A DNA stretch of 64,000 nucleotides from Rhodovulum euryhalinum (GTDB lineage Bacteria; Pseudomonadota; Alphaproteobacteria; Rhodobacterales; Rhodobacteraceae): positions 62,001 to 126,000 of the forward strand of contig NZ_SLWW01000002.1 of the NCBI RefSeq assembly GCF_004342445.1, read 5' to 3'. The notes below the pieces were generated by a model, which was given only the letters and a program-made list of their open reading frames with translations, had not been told where the DNA came from and searched no databases. The stretch's first letter is position 1; every line of letters starts with the position of its first letter. Both the position numbers and the translations under genes were made by a program. Shown in pieces: positions 18,318 through 26,122 of the stretch.

Positions 18318-18797
18318 CATCTTCTCGGCCAGCGCGACCCGGCCGCGGGCAAGGCGGCTCATCACCGTGCCCCTGGGGATCTCCAGCACCTCGGCCGCCT
18401 CGGCATAGCTCAACCCCTCGATACAGACGAGCACGATCACCTCGCGCTGCTCGGCCGGAAGCATGGCCAGCGCGGCCTGCGTCTGGCGCAGCATCAGCGC
18501 CGCCTCGGTGGCCCGGGCCCCGTCATGGACGGCGGCCTCGGGGGCATCGGTGATGTCGATCTCGACCCCGCGCGTGCCCGACCGCCGCGCGCTGTCGATC
18601 CAGGCATTGCGCAGGATGCGGAACAGCCAGGGTTCCAGCCGCATCGACGGATCGAACCGGGTCCGCGCGGCGATGGCGCGCTCGACCGTGGTCTGCACCA
18701 AGTCGTCGGCGATATCCGGCTTGCGGCACATCGACAGCGCGTAGCGGCGCAGCACCGGAAGCGCCTCGATCAGGCCCGTCTCGAACGCATCCGCCAT
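18306..18797 (-). CDS. ECF-type RNA polymerase sigma factor (RpoE-like)
   Basis: 163 residues. Region 2 (LSMCRKPDIADDLVQTTVERA, then PWLFRILRNAWID) recognises the -10 element; region 4 (LPAEQREVIVLVCIEGLSYAEAA and PRGTVMSRLARGR) is the helix-turn-helix for the -35 element. There is no region 1 or 3, as expected for ECF sigmas. The start is either ATG 18797 or ATG 18818; neither ribosome site is decisive. It is divergent from the protease gene and followed by its anti-sigma gene. The element repeated three times in this region is the likely recognition sequence. Which promoter drives the sigma gene itself is unclear: no minus-strand copy precedes it. Confidence 0.92.
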   Translation of the reverse strand: MADAFETGLIEALPVLRRYALSMCRKPDIADDLVQTTVERAIAARTRFDPSMRLEPWLFRILRNAWIDSARRSGTRGVEIDITDAPEAAVHDGARATEAALMLRQTQAALAMLPAEQREVIVLVCIEGLSYAEAAEVLEIPRGTVMSRLARGRVALAEKMGIE

Positions 18798-18828
18798 GCC
18801 CCTGCCTGCATTGTTCATCCGCTTCCGC

Positions 18829-18858
18829 GGAATAATATCCATCCCGGAACGTAGTCCC
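18829..18858 (+). promoter_or_regulatory. ECF-type promoter of the subtilase gene (copy B)
   Basis: GGAATA (18829-18834), 16 bp, GTAGTCCC (18851-18858) on the plus strand, 34 bp before the protease ATG. Identical core and spacing to copies at 18288-18317 (minus) and 21500-21529 (minus). Confidence 0.82.
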
Positions 18859-18892
18859 ATCGAAACCGGACGACCACGAGGGATTCCCGCCG

Positions 18893-20272
18893 ATGCGCTT
18901 GCGCCCCTTCGCATTGCTTCTTCTCGTCGCGACCCTGTCGGCCGCGCTGATCCTGCCCGCGGCGCTGCACCCGCTGGCGCCCTGGGGCGTGGCTTGGGCG
19001 GACGACGACGATGACGATGATGATGATGATAACGATGCGCCGTCGGGCGCGCGCGGCCGGGACGATGACTCGGGGGGCGGGCCGGGGCCGCGGGCGGGAT
19101 CCGGGGGCAACTTCCTGCGCAACCTCTTCGGACAGCCCCGGCAGGTGCGCCGCTCCACACCAGCCCCCCCGCCGCCGGCCTTCGTCGCGGACGAGATCGT
19201 GGCGCTCTCGCTCACGGTCGAGGATCTGGCGGCGCTGACCGCGCAGGGCTTTTCGGTGATCGAGGAACTGGCGGTGCCCGGGCTCTCGGCCACGCCGCGC
19301 CGCCTGCGCGTGCCGCCGGGCATCGCGCTGGCCGATGCCCGGGCGGCGGTGCGGGCGCTGACGTCGGGCCAGGATGCCGACTTGAACCACTATTACCGCG
19401 CCGAGGCGGGCTTTGCCACGGATTGCCGCGGCGCCGACTGCCCCGCGCGCCAGACCATCGGCTGGCCGCGCCTGCCGGTCCGCGAGGGCACCTGCGGGGC
19501 CAGCGTGCCGATCGGCATGATCGATACCGGGATCAACGAGGCGCACGAAACCTTCGACGGCGCCCGGATCGAGCTGCACCGCCTCTCGCCCGAAGGCTTC
19601 GATCCGTCCCGCGCGGTCCACGGCACCGCGGTTGCGGCGCTGCTGGTCGGCGATCCGGCGACGCGCGCGCCCGGGCTGGTGCCGGGGGCGCGTCTGGTCG
19701 CGGTCGACGCGTTCCACCGGGCGGGCGCAGACGAGCGGGCCGACGTGTTCACCCTGGTCGAGGCGCTGGGCTTTCTCGCCGGGCAGGGCGTGCGGGTGAT
19801 CAACCTCAGCCTCGCGGGCCCCGACAACGGCGTGCTGTCCGAGGCGATCGGCCAGCTGGTCGGGACACACGACATCGTCGTGGTCTCGGCCGCGGGCAAT
19901 GGCGGGCCGAACGCCCAGCCCGCCTATCCCGCCGCCTACGAGCCGGTGATCGCCGTGACCGCCGTCGACCGCGCGGGTCGGGTCTACCGCCGGGCAGTGC
20001 AGGGCGCGCATATCGACCTGGCCGCCCCGGGCGTCGATGTCTGGACCGCCGCCTCGGTCAGGGGCGCGCGGTGGAAAACCGGCACCTCCTTTGCCGTGCC
20101 CTTCGTCTCGGCCGCCGCGGCCATCCTGCGCGAGGCACGGCCCGACCTGACCGCCGCCGAGGTCGGCGACGAGTTGCGCCGTCGCGCGCGCGACCTGGGC
20201 CCGCTCGGCCATGACGCGGTGTTCGGGGCGGGCCTGCTGAACCTTGGCACGCTGTGTGGCGACAAGACCTGA
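18893..20272 (+). CDS. Exported S8 (subtilisin-like) serine protease with poly-Asp N-terminus
   Basis: 459 residues. A signal peptide ends about AWA at residue 36, and the mature chain begins with ten Asp followed by N47 and D48. A Gly/Asp/Arg-rich linker and a region resembling an inhibitor prodomain (about 95-165) follow. The S8 catalytic residues are all present: D211 (GMIDTGI), H243 (HGTAVAAL), oxyanion N336 (AAGNGG) and S399 (GTSFAVPF). It therefore should be an active protease in the periplasm or outside the cell. It is transcribed from the ECF-type promoter at 18829-18858, and the DUF6065-like gene follows after 17 bp. The substrate is unknown; the anti-sigma domain or the Ser/Asn protein are candidates by association only. 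Confidence 0.9.
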   Translation: MRLRPFALLLLVATLSAALILPAALHPLAPWGVAWADDDDDDDDDDNDAPSGARGRDDDSGGGPGPRAGSGGNFLRNLFGQPRQVRRSTPAPPPPAFVADEIVALSLTVEDLAALTAQGFSVIEELAVPGLSATPRRLRVPPGIALADARAAVRALTSGQDADLNHYYRAEAGFATDCRGADCPARQTIGWPRLPVREGTCGASVPIGMIDTGINEAHETFDGARIELHRLSPEGFDPSRAVHGTAVAALLVGDPATRAPGLVPGARLVAVDAFHRAGADERADVFTLVEALGFLAGQGVRVINLSLAGPDNGVLSEAIGQLVGTHDIVVVSAAGNGGPNAQPAYPAAYEPVIAVTAVDRAGRVYRRAVQGAHIDLAAPGVDVWTAASVRGARWKTGTSFAVPFVSAAAAILREARPDLTAAEVGDELRRRARDLGPLGHDAVFGAGLLNLGTLCGDKT

Positions 20273-20289
20273 AGGGAAGGGACAGGAAC

Positions 20290-21000
20290 ATGAGCCTCTT
20301 GCGCAAGATCACCCCGACGATCCGCTTTCTCTGCGATCCGGCCGACGAGGGGGTGATCGCGCCCCCGGTCCCGGCCAAGGCCTACACGCCCGACTGGTTC
20401 CGCCGCCTGCCCGCGGTCGACGAGGCGCAGGTGTCACCCACCGATACCGGGCTGACGGTCAAGCGTTGCCTGCCGTTTCTCGACGCGATGACCGCGGGCT
20501 GGATCATCCCGCTGGCGGCGACCGTCCGGCTGGATGTCCGGAATGGCGGGCGGGATGTCGAGGCGGGCTGGGATTTCGACCGCACCATGGTCAGCTTTCA
20601 CGGCGCCCACCAGGTGCGCGGCAATCCCTGGGGCGATCGCGCGGCCTGCAAGTTCCACAATTTCTGGACCATCGTGACGCCCCCTGGCTGGAGTTGCCTG
20701 TTCCTCGATCCGCTGAACCGGCCGAACGGCCTGTTCGAGGTGCTGGCGGGCGTGGTCGACACCGACACCTACCAGGCGCCGGTGCATTTTCCCTTCGTCC
20801 CCACCGGCCCCGACGGGCTGCACGTGATCGAAAAGGGCTCGCCGCTGATCCAGGTGATCCCGTTCCGCCGCGACACGGCCGCCCTCGGCGCCGAGATCCG
20901 TGCCGAAACCCGGGCCGAGGCCGCCCAACGCGACAAGGTCACGCGCAGCACCCGTGCCGCGCCCGGCTGGTACCGCACCGAGGCGCGCGCGAAACGCTGA
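20290..21000 (+). CDS. DUF6065-like protein of unknown function
   Basis: 236 residues, no signal peptide or membrane segment. KFHNFWTIVTPPGWSCLF, FEVLAGVVDTDTY and VHFPFVPTG are strongly patterned blocks that I associate with the DUF6065 family; that family name is from memory and should be checked. Function is unknown. It starts 17 bp after the protease stop with an AAGGGA...AGGA ribosome site, so it is the second gene of the ECF-promoter operon. A terminator follows, shared with the converging Ser/Asn gene. Confidence 0.7.
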   Translation: MSLLRKITPTIRFLCDPADEGVIAPPVPAKAYTPDWFRRLPAVDEAQVSPTDTGLTVKRCLPFLDAMTAGWIIPLAATVRLDVRNGGRDVEAGWDFDRTMVSFHGAHQVRGNPWGDRAACKFHNFWTIVTPPGWSCLFLDPLNRPNGLFEVLAGVVDTDTYQAPVHFPFVPTGPDGLHVIEKGSPLIQVIPFRRDTAALGAEIRAETRAEAAQRDKVTRSTRAAPGWYRTEARAKR

Positions 21001-21044
21001 CGCGCGCCTTCGGGCTTTCCAAGGGTCTCCGGCCCCCATGCGAA

Positions 21045-21070
21045 AACGCCGGCCCCAAAGGGCCGGCGTT
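21045..21070. terminator. Bidirectional terminator between the DUF6065-like and Ser/Asn genes
   Basis: Stem AACGCCGGCCC (21045-21055) and GGGCCGGCGTT (21060-21070) with a 4-nt loop. On the minus strand it is followed by TTTT, on the plus strand by a weaker T-rich stretch. It lies between the stops of the two converging members of the ECF regulon. Confidence 0.85.
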
Positions 21071-21096
21071 CCTGATTTCCGCCGGGCGGGCCGGTC

Positions 21097-21459
21097 TCAA
21101 TCGTCGTCGTCACTCGAGTTCGAGCTGCTGTTCGAACTGGAGTTGGAGCTCGAATTCGAACTGGAGTTGCTGTTCGAGTTGGAGTTGCTGTTCGAACTCG
21201 AATTGCTGTTGGAGTTGCTGTTCGAATTGGAGTTCGAATTCGAAGAGCCCCGCCGGCGGTCGTCGTCGTCGCGATCGTTGCGGTGACTCCGCCGCTCGAA
21301 GCGCACCTCGGTCTGGCGCTCGCGCCAGTCGCGGTCCCCCGCGCGGAATTCCCTGGCGAGGTTCTCGAGATAGCCGCGGATACCATCGGCCTCGACCGGC
21401 CCCGACAACGTTGTGGTGGCGGCCAGAGCCATGACCAGCGTGGATACGATTCGTTTCAT
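21097..21459 (-). CDS. Exported low-complexity Ser/Asn-repeat protein
   Basis: 120 residues. A signal peptide (MKRIVSTLVMALAATTTLSG, cleavage near VEA at 24) precedes a highly charged segment (about 27-70) with DDDD and RRR runs. Residues 72-116 then contain only Ser and Asn, first as SN dipeptides, then as SSSN units, and the protein ends in four Asp. Start ATG 21459 was chosen because GGGAGA precedes it and because the ECF-type promoter at 21500-21529 would start transcription below about 21495, excluding the earlier ATGs. No homologous function is known to me. Such tails can be flexible linkers, glycosylation substrates or aggregation-prone tracts; none is shown here. Confidence 0.8.
   Translation of the reverse strand: MKRIVSTLVMALAATTTLSGPVEADGIRGYLENLAREFRAGDRDWRERQTEVRFERRSHRNDRDDDDRRRGSSNSNSNSNSNSNSNSSSNSNSNSNSNSSSNSSSNSSSNSSSNSSDDDD
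21112..21246 (-). repeat. Ser/Asn-coding tandem tract
   Basis: 135 bp encoding 45 consecutive Ser or Asn residues: an (SN)n part and a distal (SSSN)n part. Ser codons vary among AGC, AGT, TCG and TCC while Asn is AAC or AAT, so the DNA is a degenerate hexamer-like repeat rather than a perfect microsatellite. This suggests selection on the protein sequence. Confidence 0.85.
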
Positions 21460-21499
21460 GGTCGTCTCCCTTGGGTTGGCTGCCATCAGCGGCAGCACA

Positions 21500-21529
21500 G
21501 GGACTACGGCGGACCCGCTCGTCTATTCC
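21500..21529 (-). promoter_or_regulatory. ECF-type promoter of the Ser/Asn-repeat gene (copy C)
   Basis: On the minus strand: GGAATA (21529-21524), 16 bp, GTAGTCCC (21507-21500), 40 bp before the start codon at 21459. Core and spacing are identical to copies A and B. Confidence 0.82.
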
Positions 21530-21727
21530 CGGCCAATCGAAACGCTCGGCGGACCCCCGCCCCATGCCCGGCGGCGCGGGCCCGTTGACCGCGGTCAAGA
21601 CCGGCCGGTGCCCTGCATGCTAGCTTGACCGGGCGACGGAACGCCCTGAAACTCCCGCCGGAGGGGGACGATGGGCGATGCATCGCATGCGGCCCGGGAA
21701 GCCGCGCCCAACAGAGGAGGAGTTCCA

Positions 21728-22981
21728 ATGTTCCGTTACATGACATTCGCCCCGCTCGTCGCGGCGGCCGGTCTGGCCCTTGGTGCGCCAGCCCGGGCCG
21801 AGGGCACGGTCGAGGTGCTGCACTGGTGGACCTCGGGTGGCGAGGCCAAGGCGGTCGGCGAGTTGAAGCAAAGCTTCGAGGCCGCGGGCGGCACCTGGAT
21901 CGATTCGCCCATCGCGGGCGGCGGCGGCGACGCGGCGATGACGGCGCTGCGCGCGCGTGTCGTGGCGGGCAACCCGCCGACCGCGGTGCAACTGAAAGGC
22001 CCCGGCATCCAGGAATGGGCCGAGCTGGGCGCGCTGGCCGATGTCGAAGGCGTCGCCGCGGCCGAAGGCTGGGACGGCGTGCTGCCGCCGGTGCTGGCCG
22101 CGATCATGAAATCCGATGGCCGCTACGTCGCCGCGCCGGTGAACATCCACCGCGTCGACTGGATCTGGGCCAACCCCGAGGTTCTGGCGCGGGCCGGCAT
22201 CGACACCATGCCCACCACCTGGGACGAGTTCAACGCCGCCGCCGACAAGCTTATCGCGGCGGGCATCACGCCCTTGGCCCATGGCGGCCAGCCCTGGCAG
22301 GACGCCACCATCTTCGAGAACGTGGTCCTTGGCGTCGGCGGGGCCGAATTCTATCGCGCCGCGCTGGTGAACCTCGACCCCGAGGCGCTGACCTCGCCCA
22401 CGATGGTCGCGGCCTTCGACCAGTTGCGCAAGATGCGCGGCTATGTCGACGCCAACTTCTCGGGCCGCGACTGGAACCTCGCCACGGCGATGGTGATGAA
22501 CGGCGAGGCCGCGTTCCAGATCATGGGCGACTGGGCCAAGGGCGAATTCCTGGCCGCGGGCAAGGTGCCGGGCAAGGATTTCGTCTGTGCGCCGACGCCC
22601 GGGGGCGGCTTCGTGCTGAACGCCGACAGCTTCACCTTCTTCAAGGTCTCGGGCGAGGACAACATCGCAGGCCAGCAAAAGCTGGCCAGCCTGATCATGT
22701 CGCCCGAGTTCCAGAAGACCTTCAACCTCGCCAAGGGCTCGATCCCCGCGCGCACCGACGTGCCGCTGGACGAGTTCGACGACTGCGCCAAGCTGTCCCA
22801 TGCCGACCTGCTCAAGGCGACCGAGGCGGACACGCTGGTGCCCTCGATGGCGCACGAGATGGCGATCTCGCGGTCGGTGCGCGGCGAATTCCTCGACCTC
22901 GTGACCGAGTTCTTCAACTCGGACATGAGCTCCGAGGACGCCGCCCAGCGGCTTGCCGACGCCGTGAAACGCGCGATGTGA
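21728..22981 (+). CDS. Sugar ABC transporter substrate-binding protein
   Basis: 417 residues, family-1 extracellular solute-binding protein. The signal peptide ends at APARA. VEVLHWWTSGGEAKAV and the NPEFQKTFN-like helix region are typical of the glucose/mannose-binding members (GtsA type) of this family. It captures a sugar in the periplasm for the two permeases that follow. Start 21728 has GAGGAGG. First gene of a four-gene unit with two permeases and an ATPase, all on the plus strand. No regulator adjoins. The substrate is inferred to be glucose or a related hexose from resemblance only. Confidence 0.9.
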   Translation: MFRYMTFAPLVAAAGLALGAPARAEGTVEVLHWWTSGGEAKAVGELKQSFEAAGGTWIDSPIAGGGGDAAMTALRARVVAGNPPTAVQLKGPGIQEWAELGALADVEGVAAAEGWDGVLPPVLAAIMKSDGRYVAAPVNIHRVDWIWANPEVLARAGIDTMPTTWDEFNAAADKLIAAGITPLAHGGQPWQDATIFENVVLGVGGAEFYRAALVNLDPEALTSPTMVAAFDQLRKMRGYVDANFSGRDWNLATAMVMNGEAAFQIMGDWAKGEFLAAGKVPGKDFVCAPTPGGGFVLNADSFTFFKVSGEDNIAGQQKLASLIMSPEFQKTFNLAKGSIPARTDVPLDEFDDCAKLSHADLLKATEADTLVPSMAHEMAISRSVRGEFLDLVTEFFNSDMSSEDAAQRLADAVKRAM

Positions 22982-23025
22982 CAGGGACGCGCCGGGGGCC
23001 ACCCGCCCCCGGCCACCCCGCAAGA

Positions 23026-23925
23026 ATGGCCGGCACCGGATTCCTCACCACTCTCTCGCGCGGCTTCGAACGCCGCCTGCCGCTGATCGTGGTCTCGCCG
23101 CTCTTTGCGCTGAGCCTCTTCTTCGTCTACGGTTTCATCGCCTGGACCGTCTGGATTTCCTTCACGAAATCCGGCGTCATGCCGGTCTACGACCTGTCGG
23201 GGCTTGCCCAATACGAACGGCTCTGGACGACGCCCCGCTGGTATGTGGCGCTGAAGAACCTGTTCATCTTCTCGTCGCTCTTCATCGGTATCTCGATGGC
23301 GCTGGGCATCGTCCTCGCCATTCTGCTCGACCAGCGGATCCGGGTCGAGGGCGTGATCCGCACCATCTACCTTTATCCGATGGCGCTGTCCTTCATCGTT
23401 ACCGGCACCGCGTGGAAATGGATCCTCAACCCCGGCCTCGGCATCGAAAAGCTGGTGCGTGACTGGGGATTCCCCGACTTCACCTTCGACTGGCTGGTGA
23501 ACCCCGATTACGCGATCTACACCATCGTCATCGCCGGGGTCTGGCAAAGCTCGGGCTATGCGATGGCGCTGTTCCTGGCGGGCCTCAGGTCCGTCGACGA
23601 CGAGGTGCTCAAGGCCGCCGCCATCGACGGCGCGGGCGCCTGGCGCACCTATACCCGGATCGTGCTGCCCTCGATGCGGCCGGTGTTCCTGTCGGTCGTA
23701 ATCATCCTGGCGCATCTGGCGATCAAGAGCTTCGATCTGGTCGTGGCCCTGACCGGGGGCGGCCCCGGCTATGCCACCGACATGCCCGCCACCTTCATGT
23801 ATGCCTTCGCCTTCCAGCGGTCGGAGCTGGGCATGGCCGCGGCCAGCGCGGTGATGATGCTGGCCACGATCTGCGCGATCATCGTGCCCTATCTCTATTC
23901 CGAGCTTCGGGGGGCACGGCGATGA
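23026..23925 (+). CDS. Sugar ABC transporter permease (first)
   Basis: 299 residues, about six transmembrane helices. The cytoplasmic EAA loop reads DDEVLKAAAIDGAGAWRTYTRIVLP, the docking site for the ATPase. Start ATG 23026 follows the binding-protein gene by 44 bp; the ribosome site is only AAGA-like. The last 4 nt overlap the next permease gene (ATGA), so translation is coupled. It forms a heterodimeric channel with the 23922 product. Confidence 0.9.
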   Translation: MAGTGFLTTLSRGFERRLPLIVVSPLFALSLFFVYGFIAWTVWISFTKSGVMPVYDLSGLAQYERLWTTPRWYVALKNLFIFSSLFIGISMALGIVLAILLDQRIRVEGVIRTIYLYPMALSFIVTGTAWKWILNPGLGIEKLVRDWGFPDFTFDWLVNPDYAIYTIVIAGVWQSSGYAMALFLAGLRSVDDEVLKAAAIDGAGAWRTYTRIVLPSMRPVFLSVVIILAHLAIKSFDLVVALTGGGPGYATDMPATFMYAFAFQRSELGMAAASAVMMLATICAIIVPYLYSELRGARR

Positions 23926-24815
23926 GGGCGCGCCGCACCTCGGGTATCGTCCACCGGTCCGGTCCCGGCGCGTGGCTGCTGCGCGGGTTGCTGTTCACGA
24001 TCCTCGGGCTCTTCTGCCTCTACTACCTGTTCCCGCTCTTCGTGATGCTCGCCACCTCGGTGAAATCGCTGGCGGAAATTCGCGAAGGCAGCTTTCTCGC
24101 CTTCCCTCGCGACATTAGCTTCGAGGCCTGGGCCAAGGCCTGGGGCGCGGCCTGCGTGGGCGTGCGCTGCGACGGGTTGCAGCCCTATTTCATGAACTCG
24201 GTGATGATGGCGGTTCCCGCCGTTCTGCTCTCCACCACGCTGGGGGCGCTGAACGGCTATGCCCTGACCAAATGGCGCTTCCCCGGCGCCGACATCATCT
24301 TCGCGCTGATGCTGTTCGGCGCGTTCATCCCTTTCCAGGTGGTGCTGCTGCCGATGGCGCGCACGCTGGGCGAACTGGGGCTGGCGGGCACCGTGCCGGG
24401 GCTGATCCTGGTCCACACCGTCTATGGCCTGGCCTTCACCACGCTTTTCTTCCGCAACTTCTTCATCGGGGTGCCCGACGGCATCGTGCAGGCGGCCAAG
24501 GTCGACGGCGCGGGCTTCTTCGGCATCTTCTTCCGCATCGTGCTGCCGATGTCGCTGCCCGCCATCGTGGTCACCGTGATCTGGCAGTTCACCCAGATCT
24601 GGAACGACTTCCTCTTCGGCGTGGCCTTCACCGTGGGCGATTCCAACCCGGTGACGGTGGCGCTCAACAACGTGGTGAACACCTCGACGGGGGTGAAGGA
24701 ATACAACGTCGACATGGCCGCGGCGATCATCGCGGGCCTGCCGACGCTGTTGGTCTATGTCGTGGCCGGGGCGTATTTCGTGCGCGGCCTCTCGGCCGGG
24801 GCGGTAAAGGGGTAG
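23922..24815 (+). CDS. Sugar ABC transporter permease (second)
   Basis: 297 residues of the MalG/GtsC type with six helices. The EAA loop is PDGIVQAAKVDGAGFFGIFF. A periplasmic insert with GVRCDGLQPYFMNS is characteristic of the glucose-type transporters I know of. It starts inside the stop of the first permease and ends 3 bp before the ATPase gene, confirming a single operon. Confidence 0.9.
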   Translation: MRARRTSGIVHRSGPGAWLLRGLLFTILGLFCLYYLFPLFVMLATSVKSLAEIREGSFLAFPRDISFEAWAKAWGAACVGVRCDGLQPYFMNSVMMAVPAVLLSTTLGALNGYALTKWRFPGADIIFALMLFGAFIPFQVVLLPMARTLGELGLAGTVPGLILVHTVYGLAFTTLFFRNFFIGVPDGIVQAAKVDGAGFFGIFFRIVLPMSLPAIVVTVIWQFTQIWNDFLFGVAFTVGDSNPVTVALNNVVNTSTGVKEYNVDMAAAIIAGLPTLLVYVVAGAYFVRGLSAGAVKG

Positions 24816-24818
24816 GGC

Positions 24819-25928
24819 ATGGCATCGGGCATCCGGCTGGACAAGGTCCGCAAGAGCTTCGGCGCGACCGATGTCATCAAGGGCATCGACCTGACCATCG
24901 AGCCCGGCGAATTCGTGGTCCTCGTCGGCCCCTCGGGCTGCGGGAAATCCACACTGCTGAACCTGATCGCGGGCCTCGAAACCGTCAGTTCGGGCGACAT
25001 CCTGATCGGCGGGCAGAACGTCAACCGCGTGCCGCCGCGCGACCGCGACATCGCCATGGTGTTCCAGTCCTACGCGCTCTACCCGACCAAGACGGTGCGC
25101 GCGAACATCACCTTCGGGATGGAAACCCGCCGCGTGCCCCGCGATGCGCAAGAGGCGGCTGTCGAGGAATTCTCGCGCCTTCTCCAGATCGACCACCTGC
25201 TCGACCGCAAGCCCGGCCAGCTCTCGGGCGGCCAGCGGCAGCGGGTGGCGATGGGCCGCGCATTGGTCCGGCAACCGGCGGTGTTCCTGTTCGACGAGCC
25301 GCTCTCGAACCTCGACGCCAAGCTACGGATCGAGATGCGGACCGAGATCAAGAAGCTGCACCAGCGGCTGGGCAAGACCGTGGTCTACGTCACCCACGAC
25401 CAGATCGAGGCGATGACGCTCGCCACCCGCATCGCGGTGATGGACAACGGCCACATCCGCCAGTTCGCCGACCCCGCGACGATCTACGAATATCCCGTCG
25501 ATCTGTTCGTGGCGGGCTTCATGGGCTCGCCGCCGATGAACATGATCCGGGGGCGGCTGTTCCACGAAAACGGCCGGGTGTTCGTGCTGCCCCTCGGCGC
25601 GCGCGAAAGCGTCCGGTTCCCGCTGGTGGGCGCGGCGGGCACTGCCGCGCTGGCGGACAGCCGCGAGGTGGTGCTGGGCCTGCGCCCCGAGACGATCTTT
25701 GCCGCCGGGTCCGAACTGCCCGGCCCGAACCGCCACGTGTTCGAGGCCCCCGTCGAGGTGGTCGAGCCCACCGGCCCCGACACCATGCTGGTGTTCCAGA
25801 TCGGCGGGCAGGATCTCATCGCCCGCGTCCGCCCCGAGGACGTGGCCACCCCCGGCAAAACCTTCCGGTTCGAGGTGGACATGGGCAAGGCCAAGCTGTT
25901 CGACGCCGAAACCGGCCTCGCGCTCTGA
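24819..25928 (+). CDS. ugpC: Sugar ABC transporter ATP-binding protein (UgpC/MalK type)
   Basis: 369 residues. Walker [10 protein letters not shown] (38-46), Q-loop Q83, signature LSGGQ (135-139), Walker B VFLFDE (155-160) and switch H193 (THDQIEAM) are all intact. The C-terminal extension (about 235-369) is the OB-fold regulatory domain of MalK/UgpC-type ATPases, which often drive more than one sugar transporter. Fourth gene of the importer operon. The gene symbol reflects family naming, not proven glycerol-3-phosphate transport. Confidence 0.9.
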   Translation: MASGIRLDKVRKSFGATDVIKGIDLTIEPGEFVVLVGPSGCGKSTLLNLIAGLETVSSGDILIGGQNVNRVPPRDRDIAMVFQSYALYPTKTVRANITFGMETRRVPRDAQEAAVEEFSRLLQIDHLLDRKPGQLSGGQRQRVAMGRALVRQPAVFLFDEPLSNLDAKLRIEMRTEIKKLHQRLGKTVVYVTHDQIEAMTLATRIAVMDNGHIRQFADPATIYEYPVDLFVAGFMGSPPMNMIRGRLFHENGRVFVLPLGARESVRFPLVGAAGTAALADSREVVLGLRPETIFAAGSELPGPNRHVFEAPVEVVEPTGPDTMLVFQIGGQDLIARVRPEDVATPGKTFRFEVDMGKAKLFDAETGLAL

Positions 25929-26122
25929 CCCCGGCGCCCGGCGGGTCCGGCATTTTGTCCGATGAAAGTCCGATGGAATTCCGACAGCGGCATGCCGGGC
26001 GCCCGGAGTTATTCTGAGTAAAAAAGTCGGATTGACATGGCCGACTGAATCACTCAGGTTTGATCCGGGCGTCAGGACCCCGGCGCCCTTGGGAAACGCG
26101 AACGACGGGGGCAAGGGAGCAG

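Noticed and set aside
21097-21250. Ser/Asn tract as a CRISPR array or simple satellite
   Set aside because: No constant repeat with spacers; it is in frame within a gene with signal peptide, ribosome site, promoter and terminator.
26032-26060. TTGACA plus CAGGTT as a sigma-70 promoter for the iron block
   Set aside because: The -10 part matches TATAAT poorly, and no clear iron-regulator box was found, so it is not listed as a feature.
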